Below the pieces are notes generated by a model. It was not told the origin of the DNA, ran no database searches, and was given only the letters and a program-made list of their open reading frames with translations. Positions 56,480-64,000 of a stretch of DNA of 64,000 nt are shown here, piece by piece. Within the stretch, counting starts at the first letter, position 1. Each line of letters starts with the position of its first letter. The stretch lies in the NCBI GenBank assembly GCA_902573465.1, contig CACGJX010000003.1:62001-126000 (forward strand). Reading direction: 5' to 3'. Source of the DNA: an uncultured Pelagibacteraceae bacterium (GTDB taxonomy: Bacteria > Pseudomonadota > Alphaproteobacteria > Pelagibacterales > Pelagibacteraceae). Position numbers and translations under genes: made by a program.

Positions 56480-56525
56480 TAATATAACTTCCGGCTGCGG
56501 ACTGGAAGTTATATTAATTTTTTTT
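56480..56525 (+). terminator. Intrinsic terminator after GYD protein gene
   Basis: TAATATAACTTCC-ggctgcggact-GGAAGTTATATTA followed by ATTTTTTTTT. Confidence 0.85.
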
Positions 56526-56987
56526 TAATTTTGAAGAAAATTTAAGATTTTCATTATTAAATTTTGAAGAATGTTTTTGGATAAAATCATCCATAATTTT
56601 TACTTTTTCATCTTCAAATTCAGAAACTTTTCTACTATTTAGATCAACATATAAAGCGAGAACTTCTATAGTTGAGGCGAGAAACTTTTTTTCTTTATGA
56701 ACCATTTCCATTTTATATTGCAGTCTTTTTTTATCGTGATCAAAATAAATTAGATTAACATCAACCTCATCATCAACTTTGAGCTCTTGATTATAGGTAA
56801 TATTTGACTCTACAATCATTGTGCTTTTACCAGTTGTTTTTGCTGAGTGCTCTCCCATTTTGAATATATTATTCAAAGTGTCTGCTCCATATTTATCAAA
56901 GATCAAAAGATAATATGATACGTTCATATGATCATTATAATCTATCCAATCTTTAATGATTTTTTGAGAACTTAAGTAAACAGACAT
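56514..56987 (-). CDS. Thioesterase (hotdog fold) family protein
   Basis: 157 aa; IDYNDHMNVSYYLLIFDKYGADTL, NITYNQELKVDDEVDVNLIYFDHDKKRLQYKMEMVH. Confidence 0.82.
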   Translation of the reverse strand: MSVYLSSQKIIKDWIDYNDHMNVSYYLLIFDKYGADTLNNIFKMGEHSAKTTGKSTMIVESNITYNQELKVDDEVDVNLIYFDHDKKRLQYKMEMVHKEKKFLASTIEVLALYVDLNSRKVSEFEDEKVKIMDDFIQKHSSKFNNENLKFSSKLKKN

Positions 56988-57004
56988 AAAAAATTAATGA
57001 ATAA

Positions 57005-57358
57005 TTAATTTTTCTTTGGGTCGTTATCCACAACCAGACAAATCTCAGATTTTGTCAAAAATCTTTTTCCAGTACCATTATCTAATGAAAACATTCCACC
57101 AATGCCATTAACAGCATCTATTGTTAAATCAGTATGTTTCCACTTTTCATATTGGTCATCGTTCATGTAAAAAGGCACTCCCCCAATTTCTCCAAGTTTT
57201 ACATCACTAGAACCAACCATATACTCATTTCTAGGATAACACATTGGTGCACTTCCGTCACAACATCCACCAGACTGGTGGAATAATAGCTCTTCACCAT
57301 GTTGAGCTTTAAGCTCTTCAATCAATTTTAGTGCTGAACTCGTTGCTTTTACTTTCAT
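57005..57358 (-). CDS. DUF779 family protein
   Basis: Start taken at 57358 (MKVKATSSALKLIEELKAQHGEELLFHQSGGCCDGSAPMCYPRNEY); track start 57391 lies in a hairpin. Confidence 0.88.
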   Translation of the reverse strand: MKVKATSSALKLIEELKAQHGEELLFHQSGGCCDGSAPMCYPRNEYMVGSSDVKLGEIGGVPFYMNDDQYEKWKHTDLTIDAVNGIGGMFSLDNGTGKRFLTKSEICLVVDNDPKKN

Positions 57359-57365
57359 AAAAAAT

Positions 57366-57391
57366 ATGGCCCGTGATTCCTCACGGGCCAT
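57366..57391 (-). terminator. Terminator/attenuator between aldehyde dehydrogenase and DUF779 genes
   Basis: Minus strand ATGGCCCGTGA-GGAA-TCACGGGCCAT, 11-bp perfect stem with GNRA-type loop, followed by ATTTTTT-ATG. Confidence 0.85.
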
Positions 57392-57408
57392 TATATATTA
57401 GATTATTT

Positions 57409-59148
57409 TTAAAAGAAGCCTAATTTCTTTTCACTGTAAGACACGTGAAGATTTTTCACTTGTCTGTAGTGGTTAAGCATCATTTTATGTGTTTCTCTTC
57501 CAATACCAGATTGTTTGTATCCACCGAATGCAGCATGCGCAGGATAAGCGTGGTAACAGTTAGTCCATACTCTACCAGCTTGTATTTCTCTACCCATTCT
57601 GTAAGCGATATTTCCATTTCTAGTCCAAACACCAGCACCTAAACCATAAAGTGTGTCATTAGCAATTTGTAATGCTTCTGCCTCATCTTTAAACTTAGTT
57701 ACTGATACAACTGGTCCAAAAATTTCTTCTTGGAAGATACGCATCGAGTTATTCCCCTCAAAAATAGTTGGTTCAATGTAGTTTCCTTTTTCTAAACCAC
57801 TATTGATTTTTGCAACATTTCCACCACATAGAACTTTGGCACCTTCTTTCTTACCTAAATCTAGATAAGATTTGATTTTTTCCATTTGTTCTAATGATGC
57901 TTGTGCTCCAATCATTGTTTCCATTTTCAAAGGATTGTCTTGTTTTACAGCTTTTGTTCTAGCAATAGCTTTCTCCATGAACTTATCATAGATAGACTCT
58001 TGAACTAGTACTCTGCTTGGACAAGTACAAACTTCACCTTGGTTTAATGTGAACATTGCAAAACCCTCTAAACACTTATCAAAGAAGTCATCATCTTTTG
58101 CCATGACGTCTTCAAAGAAAATGTTAGGAGATTTTCCACCTAGCTCCAACGTAATTGGTATCAAGTTTTGTGATGCATACTGCATAATCAATCTACCAGT
58201 TGTTGTTTCACCAGTGAAAGCAATCTTTTTGATTCTTTTTGATGATGCTAGTGGTTTTCCAGCTTCTAAACCAAAGCCACTTACAACGTTAACTACACCT
58301 GGAGGTAATAAATCTCCAATTAGTTCCATAAGTAACATGATTGATGCTGGTGTTTGCTCGGCTGGTTTTAGCACTACACAGTTTCCTGCTGCTAAAGCTG
58401 GAGCAAGTTTCCAAGTTGCCATTAATAATGGAAAGTTCCACGGTATAATTTGTCCAACTACACCTAGTGGTTCTGGAATGTGATAAGAATATTCACTGTT
58501 ACTGATTTCAGCAACTGAACCTTCTTCTGCTCTGATTACTCCAGCAAAATATCTCCAATGATCTATTACTAGTGGTAAATCAGCAGCCATACATTCTCTT
58601 ATTGGCTTACCATTATCTAAACATTCAGCTGTTGCTAATACATTAAGATTTTTCTCAATGACATCTGCAATTTTAAGAAGAATGTTTGATCTTTCCGTAA
58701 TTGAAGTTTTACCCCAAGTTGGGAAAGCTGCGTGAGCTGCATCTAATGCTGCATCTACGTCTTTTTCATTTGATCGTGCAATCGAACAGATTACCTCATT
58801 TGAAATCGGAGATGTATTATCAAAATACTTTCCAGATTTTGGTTCTACAAACTTACCGTTTATGTAGTTCCCGTATTTTGCTTTGAACGGGAATTTTACT
58901 TTCAAATGAGAAGTATCTAATACAGATGACACTTTCATAGCTTCTGCACTCATTTTTTTTACTCCTCTTGTTTTTTTTGTTGTTTTAAGCTTATTATTTT
59001 TTCTAGATTTTTTAGAACGCTTCTTAGTCGCAGACTTTTTTGTCCTAACTTTTTTTCTCGTCTTTATTTTTTTTCTAGATGATTTGACCAATTTAATTTT
59101 TCTTTTCTTGGTCTTTGGCTTAGCTTTTTTCTTTCTTTTAGTAGCCAT
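57409..59148 (-). CDS. Aldehyde dehydrogenase (acetaldehyde dehydrogenase-type) ORF with Lys/Arg-rich N-terminal extension; alternative start at 58953
   Basis: 579 aa; ALDH core [41 protein letters not shown]; first ~65 codons are Lys/Arg-rich; internal AGAGGAGT-N7-ATG at 58953. Confidence 0.88.
   Translation of the reverse strand: MATKRKKKAKPKTKKRKIKLVKSSRKKIKTRKKVRTKKSATKKRSKKSRKNNKLKTTKKTRGVKKMSAEAMKVSSVLDTSHLKVKFPFKAKYGNYINGKFVEPKSGKYFDNTSPISNEVICSIARSNEKDVDAALDAAHAAFPTWGKTSITERSNILLKIADVIEKNLNVLATAECLDNGKPIRECMAADLPLVIDHWRYFAGVIRAEEGSVAEISNSEYSYHIPEPLGVVGQIIPWNFPLLMATWKLAPALAAGNCVVLKPAEQTPASIMLLMELIGDLLPPGVVNVVSGFGLEAGKPLASSKRIKKIAFTGETTTGRLIMQYASQNLIPITLELGGKSPNIFFEDVMAKDDDFFDKCLEGFAMFTLNQGEVCTCPSRVLVQESIYDKFMEKAIARTKAVKQDNPLKMETMIGAQASLEQMEKIKSYLDLGKKEGAKVLCGGNVAKINSGLEKGNYIEPTIFEGNNSMRIFQEEIFGPVVSVTKFKDEAEALQIANDTLYGLGAGVWTRNGNIAYRMGREIQAGRVWTNCYHAYPAHAAFGGYKQSGIGRETHKMMLNHYRQVKNLHVSYSEKKLGFF
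58961..58968 (-). promoter_or_regulatory. Internal Shine-Dalgarno for ALDH core start at 58953
   Basis: Minus strand ...acaAGAGGAGTaaaaaaaATGAGTGCAGAAGC; 7-nt spacing. Confidence 0.7.
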
Positions 59149-59284
59149 AACTAATTAAACTCGTAATATTAGTCTGTGTCTATTTCTTTAAATCTTATTT
59201 ACCACCTACAATTGAAGGAACACAACATCTTGTGGTGAAATTTTGCGTGATTAATATTTTTTTTTCTATAAGTAGTCCTTAAAT

Positions 59285-60193
59285 ATGGACCAAAATTTCT
59301 TTAATAAAGTTAGAATTTTAGATGGTGGTATGGGCCAGGAACTTCTTGCTAGAGGTATGGAGCCTAATGGTACATTGTGGAGTGCTAACGCTTTACTTCA
59401 AGAAAAATACCACCAGCTTTTATTAGATACTCATTTAGATTTTATTAAAGCAGGTGCAGAAGTAATTGTCACTACAACTTTTACAACAAGAAAATCCCGT
59501 TTAAGAGATAATAATGTTTTTGATAAATATGAATATCTCAATAAAAAAGCTGGAGAAATTGCTCAAAAAGCAAAGGAAAATTATCCTAATGTTTTAGTAG
59601 CTGGTGGTTTGCCTCCACAAAACTTAACCTATGAAGCAGATAACAGTGCTGACGATGAGATGAGAGAAAATTTTAATAGTCAAGCAAAACTATTAAATCC
59701 TTATATTGATTTTTTTTATTTTGACGTCTTAAGCAGTATTAGAGAATTTAAAATTGCTATTGAAAGTATAAAAGAATTTAACAAACCCTATTTATTAGGT
59801 GCACATATTTCTGAAGGAAATTATTTACCAAGTGGTGAAAATATTTCAAAAATTATAAATGATATAGAACATTATAAATTAATGGGAATTATATTATCTT
59901 GTGTTTCACCTGAAAATTTTGAACTCAATCTTGAAGAAATAAAAAATTTAGGAGTCCCATTTGGATTTAAATTGAATGCTTTTATAAAAACAAGTTCAAA
60001 ACCTAATTATAATGATGCATATAAAAAACATAAAACTGGAAATCCGAATGAATTCCTTGGGGTAAGGAAAGATTTAACTCCAGAAAAAATGCTAGAATTT
60101 GCAAAAAAATTCAAAGATGCAGGAGCTACAATTATTGGTGGTTGTTGTGAAACTACACCTTTACATATTAAGGCTTTTTCTAAGCTTAAGTAG
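59285..60193 (+). CDS. Homocysteine S-methyltransferase family protein
   Basis: 302 aa; ILDGGMGQELLARGMEPNGTLWSANAL, AGGLPP, IIGGCCETTPLHIKAF zinc motif. Confidence 0.88.
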   Translation: MDQNFFNKVRILDGGMGQELLARGMEPNGTLWSANALLQEKYHQLLLDTHLDFIKAGAEVIVTTTFTTRKSRLRDNNVFDKYEYLNKKAGEIAQKAKENYPNVLVAGGLPPQNLTYEADNSADDEMRENFNSQAKLLNPYIDFFYFDVLSSIREFKIAIESIKEFNKPYLLGAHISEGNYLPSGENISKIINDIEHYKLMGIILSCVSPENFELNLEEIKNLGVPFGFKLNAFIKTSSKPNYNDAYKKHKTGNPNEFLGVRKDLTPEKMLEFAKKFKDAGATIIGGCCETTPLHIKAFSKLK

Positions 60194-61073
60194 TTTTTTT
60201 GTAATCAGCTTTTCTTACAAAATAAATTCCAACTGAAACAGCGATTAAAGAAATTAATACCTTTGTGGTAATTAATTCTTTTAAGAATATATAACTTAAA
60301 ATTGTTCCAAAAATTGGAATTAAGTATGATACTTGTGATTGGAAAATTAAACCATTATTAACTAAAATTCTAAATCGTAATAACCAAGCGATACCTGTTG
60401 AAACAAGACCTAAATATATTACTGACACAGTTGAGTCTAATCTTGGTGTTAAATTCCAAGGCTGTTCTAAAAAACTAACGAGTGGTATCAAAATAATTGT
60501 AGCCCAAATTAGTATAGATCCGGTTACATTTTCATTTTTTTTCTTACTAATTTTTAAAGTTAGTACACCACCAATTACATAGCAAGTTGAGCCTAAAAGA
60601 ATTAATAAAGCAGATAAAAAATTATTTTCATCGATTAACAAATTATCTGAAAATAAATACAGTATTCCAGAAAAACCTATTAAAATTCCAAATGTTTTAA
60701 TAAAATTAAACTTTTCATTTGTCGTATAAAAATGACCTAGAACAGTTGAACTTAAAGGTGTTGTTGACATTAAAATTGCTGCTAAGTTACTTTGAACTGA
60801 TTGAACTCCATAAGCAATCAAATAAAAAGGTGCTACTAAATTTATAAACCCAATCATAGCAAACCAATGCCAATCTTTTGAGAATGCTTCTATTTTAATA
60901 TTTTTATAATAACAAAGTAATAAAACTGGAATAGCTCCAAAAAAAACTCTTAAAAATGCGATGGTAACTGGACCATATGAGTATGTTGCAATTTTAATAT
61001 TAAAAAAAGCAGAAGCCCAAATTAATGCTAGCAAAATTAATAAAAGATAATCTGTAATTTTAGCTTGTCTCAT
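60186..61073 (-). CDS. EamA/DMT family transporter
   Basis: 295 aa; ten hydrophobic segments; LLALIWASAFFNIKIATYSYGPVTIAFLRVFFGAIPVLLL. Confidence 0.88.
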   Translation of the reverse strand: MRQAKITDYLLLILLALIWASAFFNIKIATYSYGPVTIAFLRVFFGAIPVLLLCYYKNIKIEAFSKDWHWFAMIGFINLVAPFYLIAYGVQSVQSNLAAILMSTTPLSSTVLGHFYTTNEKFNFIKTFGILIGFSGILYLFSDNLLIDENNFLSALLILLGSTCYVIGGVLTLKISKKKNENVTGSILIWATIILIPLVSFLEQPWNLTPRLDSTVSVIYLGLVSTGIAWLLRFRILVNNGLIFQSQVSYLIPIFGTILSYIFLKELITTKVLISLIAVSVGIYFVRKADYKKTT

Positions 61074-61549
61074 TCGGTAATCTCCTCAGTAACTCCATTT
61101 GTAATTTTTTTTAAATTTGTAAAATCTATTTTAAATACACAGTTTGGATGACCAGCAGCAGCAAACAATAAGTTAAATCTACTTAAAGATTTATCTATTA
61201 AAATTTCAATCTTTTTTAAATGACCAATAGGTGAAACTCCTCCAATTGTGTAACCTGTGATATTTTTTACATCTTCGGCTGAAGCCATAGATGCATCCTT
61301 TATTTTAAGTGCCTTCTTAATCCTGTTTAATGACGCCCTTTTATCGCCTGCAACTAAGCATAAAGTGAAACTATTCTCAGTTTTAAAGAGTAAACTTTTT
61401 ACAATTGCTCCTACCTCACAACCTAAAGATGAAGCTGCCTCAAGAGCAGTCCTGGCAGAGGTTTCAAGAACTATTATATTTTGAGATTCATCATAATTCT
61501 TAAGGATTTTTTCAACTCTTTGAACTGGCTCTTTGTCTAATAAACTCAT
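61070..61549 (-). CDS. YbaK/EbsC-type aminoacyl-tRNA deacylase family protein
   Basis: 159 aa; ALEAASSLGCEVGAIVKSLLFKTENSFTLCLVAGDKRASLNRIKKAL, TGYTIGGVSPIGH. Confidence 0.88.
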   Translation of the reverse strand: MSLLDKEPVQRVEKILKNYDESQNIIVLETSARTALEAASSLGCEVGAIVKSLLFKTENSFTLCLVAGDKRASLNRIKKALKIKDASMASAEDVKNITGYTIGGVSPIGHLKKIEILIDKSLSRFNLLFAAAGHPNCVFKIDFTNLKKITNGVTEEITE

Positions 61550-61556
61550 TATTCAA

Positions 61557-61631
61557 CTTTTAATTGTTAGTCAATTTGCACATTACCTATTAAACTTATG
61601 TAAAAAATGCATAGGTGATATCAATTAAAAG
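61557..61631 (+). promoter_or_regulatory. Nested inverted repeats in glnA leader/promoter region
   Basis: Outer CTTTTAATTG (61557-61566)/CAATTAAAAG (61622-61631), inner ATTACCTAT (61582-61590)/ATAGGTGAT (61611-61619, one G-U). Confidence 0.4.
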
Positions 61632-61690
61632 AGCATTATCTATCAGTCTTTTTTTGTTATTACAACGCCCAGTATTATAAAGGAGAGATT

Positions 61691-63097
61691 ATGAGTTCAA
61701 GTAATGTATTAAAGACCATTAAAGATAAAGATATTGAATACGTAGATCTAAGATTTACTGATCCTAGAGGTAAACTTCAACATGTAACCATGGATGCCAA
61801 AATGGTGGATGAAGATATGTTGAACGAAGGGATTTTTTTTGACGGTTCCTCTATAGCTGGCTGGAAAGCTATTAATGAATCTGACATGATCCTAAAGCCA
61901 GATAATTCTAGAGCGATCGTAGATCCATTCACATCTCATAATACATTAAATCTTTTTTGCGATGTTTTAGATGCAATTAAAAAGGATCCTTATGAAAGAG
62001 ATCCTAGAGGAACAGCTAAAAAAGCTGAGGCTTACTTAAAAAGTTCAGGAATTGGAGATAAAGCATTTTTTGGTCCTGAAGCTGAATTTTTTGTTTTTGA
62101 TGACGTAAGATTCAAAAATGACATGAATGAAACCGGATTTAAAATAGATAGTAAGGAAGGTCCTTACAATTCAGGAAGAGAATACGAAAACGGTAACATG
62201 GGTCATAGACCTGGAATTAAAGGTGGTTATTTCCCTGTTCCGCCTGTTGATAGTGAACAAGATATGAGGAGTGAATATCTAAAAGCTATGAAAGAAATGG
62301 GAATTAAAGTTGAAAAACACCACCATGAAGTTGCACCTAGTCAACACGAACTTGGAATGTATTTTGGAACTCTTGTGGATCAAGCGGATAACTTACAGCT
62401 TTATAAATATGCTGTTCACATGGTTTCTAACTCGTTCGGTAAGACAGCTACTTTCATGCCTAAACCAGTTAAAGGTGACAATGGTTCAGGTATGCACGTT
62501 CACCAATCGATTTGGAAAGGTGATACTGCATTATTTTCTGGTGATAAATATGCGGGCTTATCTGATACAGCATTACACTATATAGGTGGAATTTTAAAGC
62601 ATGCAAAAGCAATAAATGCTTTTTCTAATGCTACGACGAATAGTTACAAAAGACTAATTCCAGGATTTGAAGCTCCAGTTTTATTAGCTTATTCAGCTAG
62701 AAACAGATCAGCATCTTGCAGAATTCCAATCACTTTAAGTAAAAAAGCAGCTAGATGTGAAATTAGATTTGGTGATGCTGCTGGTAATCCATATTTAACT
62801 TTCTCTGCGATGTTAATGGCTGGTTTAGATGGAATTAAGAATAAAATTGATCCAGGTAAATCATTTGATAAAGATCTTTATGCTTTATCAGAGGATGAAG
62901 TTAAGAAAATTCCAACTGTTTGTGGATCTTTAAGAGAAGCGATGGAAAGTCTTGATAAAGACAGAGATTTCTTAAAACAAGGGAATGTATTTACTGATGA
63001 TCAAATAGATGCTTATATTGCATTGAAGTTTGAAGAAATACACAATTTTGAACACACACCTCATCCGATAGAGTTTGAGATGTATTACAGTTGTTAA
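61691..63097 (+). CDS. glnA: Type I glutamine synthetase
   Basis: 468 aa; [69 protein letters not shown] aaaggagagatt. Confidence 0.95.
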   Translation: MSSSNVLKTIKDKDIEYVDLRFTDPRGKLQHVTMDAKMVDEDMLNEGIFFDGSSIAGWKAINESDMILKPDNSRAIVDPFTSHNTLNLFCDVLDAIKKDPYERDPRGTAKKAEAYLKSSGIGDKAFFGPEAEFFVFDDVRFKNDMNETGFKIDSKEGPYNSGREYENGNMGHRPGIKGGYFPVPPVDSEQDMRSEYLKAMKEMGIKVEKHHHEVAPSQHELGMYFGTLVDQADNLQLYKYAVHMVSNSFGKTATFMPKPVKGDNGSGMHVHQSIWKGDTALFSGDKYAGLSDTALHYIGGILKHAKAINAFSNATTNSYKRLIPGFEAPVLLAYSARNRSASCRIPITLSKKAARCEIRFGDAAGNPYLTFSAMLMAGLDGIKNKIDPGKSFDKDLYALSEDEVKKIPTVCGSLREAMESLDKDRDFLKQGNVFTDDQIDAYIALKFEEIHNFEHTPHPIEFEMYYSC

Positions 63098-63100
63098 TTT

Positions 63101-63271
63101 TTATTGTCTGGTTTTAGCAATTTTATTTTTGCCAGAACCTTTTTTAACAATGTAATCAAGTGTTCCATTTGCTCCAGTATCAACAGACTTTATGAGAGAT
63201 CTTAAAAAAGTTTTTCTCTTCTCTTTTCTGTCTTCGCTGTTTTGCAAATTTCTGATTTCAAAGACGTTCAT
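63101..63271 (-). CDS. Small basic ORF, 56 aa (below the track's length cut-off)
   Basis: Translated by hand: MNVFEIRNLQNSEDRKEKRKTFLRSLIKSVDTGANGTLDYIVKKGSGKNKIAKTRQ*; fills the gap downstream of glnA; no obvious RBS. Confidence 0.4.
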   Translation of the reverse strand: MNVFEIRNLQNSEDRKEKRKTFLRSLIKSVDTGANGTLDYIVKKGSGKNKIAKTRQ

Positions 63272-63327
63272 AGGTAGATATTATCAATCTATGCGTTTAT
63301 TGCAACTCTGGTATGTTCAAAATGGGA

Positions 63328-63660
63328 TTATACTTTAAATGACTCCCCGCAGCCACAACGCTCGGTTTCATTAGGATTATTGAAGACAAATGATGATGAA
63401 AAATCCTCTTTTTTGTAATCCATTTCAGTTCCTAAAAGATACATAACTGCCGCCGAATCAATGTAAACTTTTACTCCTTTATCCTCGATCAACTCATCAT
63501 TAGGATTTACCTCTTTTGAATATTCCATTACGTATGACATTCCTGCACAACCACCTGATTTTACGGAAACTCTAACACCTATCGCATTTTTTTCAGCGTT
63601 AGACATTATTTCTTTAATTCTTAAAGCTGCATTATCACTCAATTTAATAATAGGGTTCAT
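63328..63660 (-). CDS. sufA: HesB/IscA/SufA iron-sulfur cluster assembly scaffold/carrier
   Basis: 110 aa; SVKSGGCAGMSYVMEYS, NPNETERCGCGESFKV (three conserved Cys). Confidence 0.9.
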   Translation of the reverse strand: MNPIIKLSDNAALRIKEIMSNAEKNAIGVRVSVKSGGCAGMSYVMEYSKEVNPNDELIEDKGVKVYIDSAAVMYLLGTEMDYKKEDFSSSFVFNNPNETERCGCGESFKV

Positions 63661-63956
63661 TATAAGTTTAACTCCAATTTTGCTGCATCTGACATCATAT
63701 CTTTATTCCAAGGAGGATCCCAAACCAATTCAAGATTTACATCATCTATTTCCTCTACTTGCATTGCACCCTCTTTTACCTCTTTTGGTAAACTTTCTGC
63801 AACGGGACAATTCGGTGTAGTTAATGTCATCTTAATTTCAGCCTTACGACCATTTACCTGTATATCATAAATTAAACCAAGTTCATATATGTTCACTGGT
63901 AATTCAGGATCATAAATTTTTCTAATTTCCTCAATTATTTTGTTTTTTACATCCAT
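63660..63956 (-). CDS. MIP18/DUF59 family Fe-S assembly protein (SufT-like)
   Basis: 98 aa; IYDPELPVNIYELGLIYDIQV, MTLTTPNCPVAESLPKEV, ELVWDPPWNKDMMSDAAKLEL. Confidence 0.9.
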   Translation of the reverse strand: MDVKNKIIEEIRKIYDPELPVNIYELGLIYDIQVNGRKAEIKMTLTTPNCPVAESLPKEVKEGAMQVEEIDDVNLELVWDPPWNKDMMSDAAKLELNL

Positions 63957-63958
63957 AA

Positions 63959-64000
63959 TTAATTTTCTGTGGTTATTTCTTTCCCATCATTTTCCATTGC
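63959..64000 (-). CDS. C-terminal tail of an upstream gene (partial, likely part of the suf operon)
   Basis: Minus frame reads ...AMENDGKEITTEN* just upstream of the SufT-like start; too short to identify. Confidence 0.3.
   Translation of the reverse strand, partial: AMENDGKEITTEN

Noticed and set aside
58049-58483. 144-aa antisense ORF inside the aldehyde dehydrogenase gene
   Set aside because: Longest shadow ORF in the window, but it lies opposite conserved ALDH catalytic regions and shows no independent start signals.
59161-59284. SAM riboswitch call upstream of the homocysteine methyltransferase gene
   Set aside because: Helices are possible, but I could not match any SAM aptamer consensus; kept only as a low-interest structural observation.
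1-64000. CRISPR arrays, prophage, transposons, integrases, restriction or toxin-antitoxin systems
   Set aside because: No regularly spaced repeats or recognisable mobile/defence proteins seen on either strand; surface-glycan genes are the only accessory-like content.

Overview
This is an AT-rich, densely packed chromosomal window. Gene content and protein style look like a SAR11/Pelagibacterales alphaproteobacterium (inference from composition and families; no search was run). I recognise about 65 protein genes and one tRNA (CAT anticodon). I found no rRNA, CRISPR array, transposase, integrase or phage module. Main blocks: (i) scattered cell-surface sugar and glycosyltransferase loci at 1.5-4.7, 12.4-19.2, 30.7-31.6 and 32.7-41.2 kb. 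(ii) A polyamine/methylthioadenosine salvage operon, mtnP-mtnA-aldolase-speD/speE fusion, with divergent apt (8.2-12.4 kb), followed by an amino-acid-type ABC transporter. (iii) A taurine-type transporter with a class III aminotransferase, alanine dehydrogenase and DMGDH-like gene (21.9-30.7 kb), plus an HpsN-like dehydrogenase and a Pta-like protein (41-43 kb). (iv) An 11-gene run of very small, mostly uncharacterised proteins ending in two SMR-family proteins that lack the signature TM1 glutamate (46.7-50.5 kb). (v) Aldehyde/acid catabolism genes, glnA and suf genes. The most interesting candidates are a five-gene operon (32.7-38.4 kb) that reads like a GDP-linked counterpart of yersiniose-type two-carbon-branched sugar synthesis, the small-protein operon with its Glu-less SMR pair, an aldehyde dehydrogenase ORF with a histone-like Lys/Arg-rich N-terminal extension and a strong internal Shine-Dalgarno/start, and several precise hairpins at operon joints.
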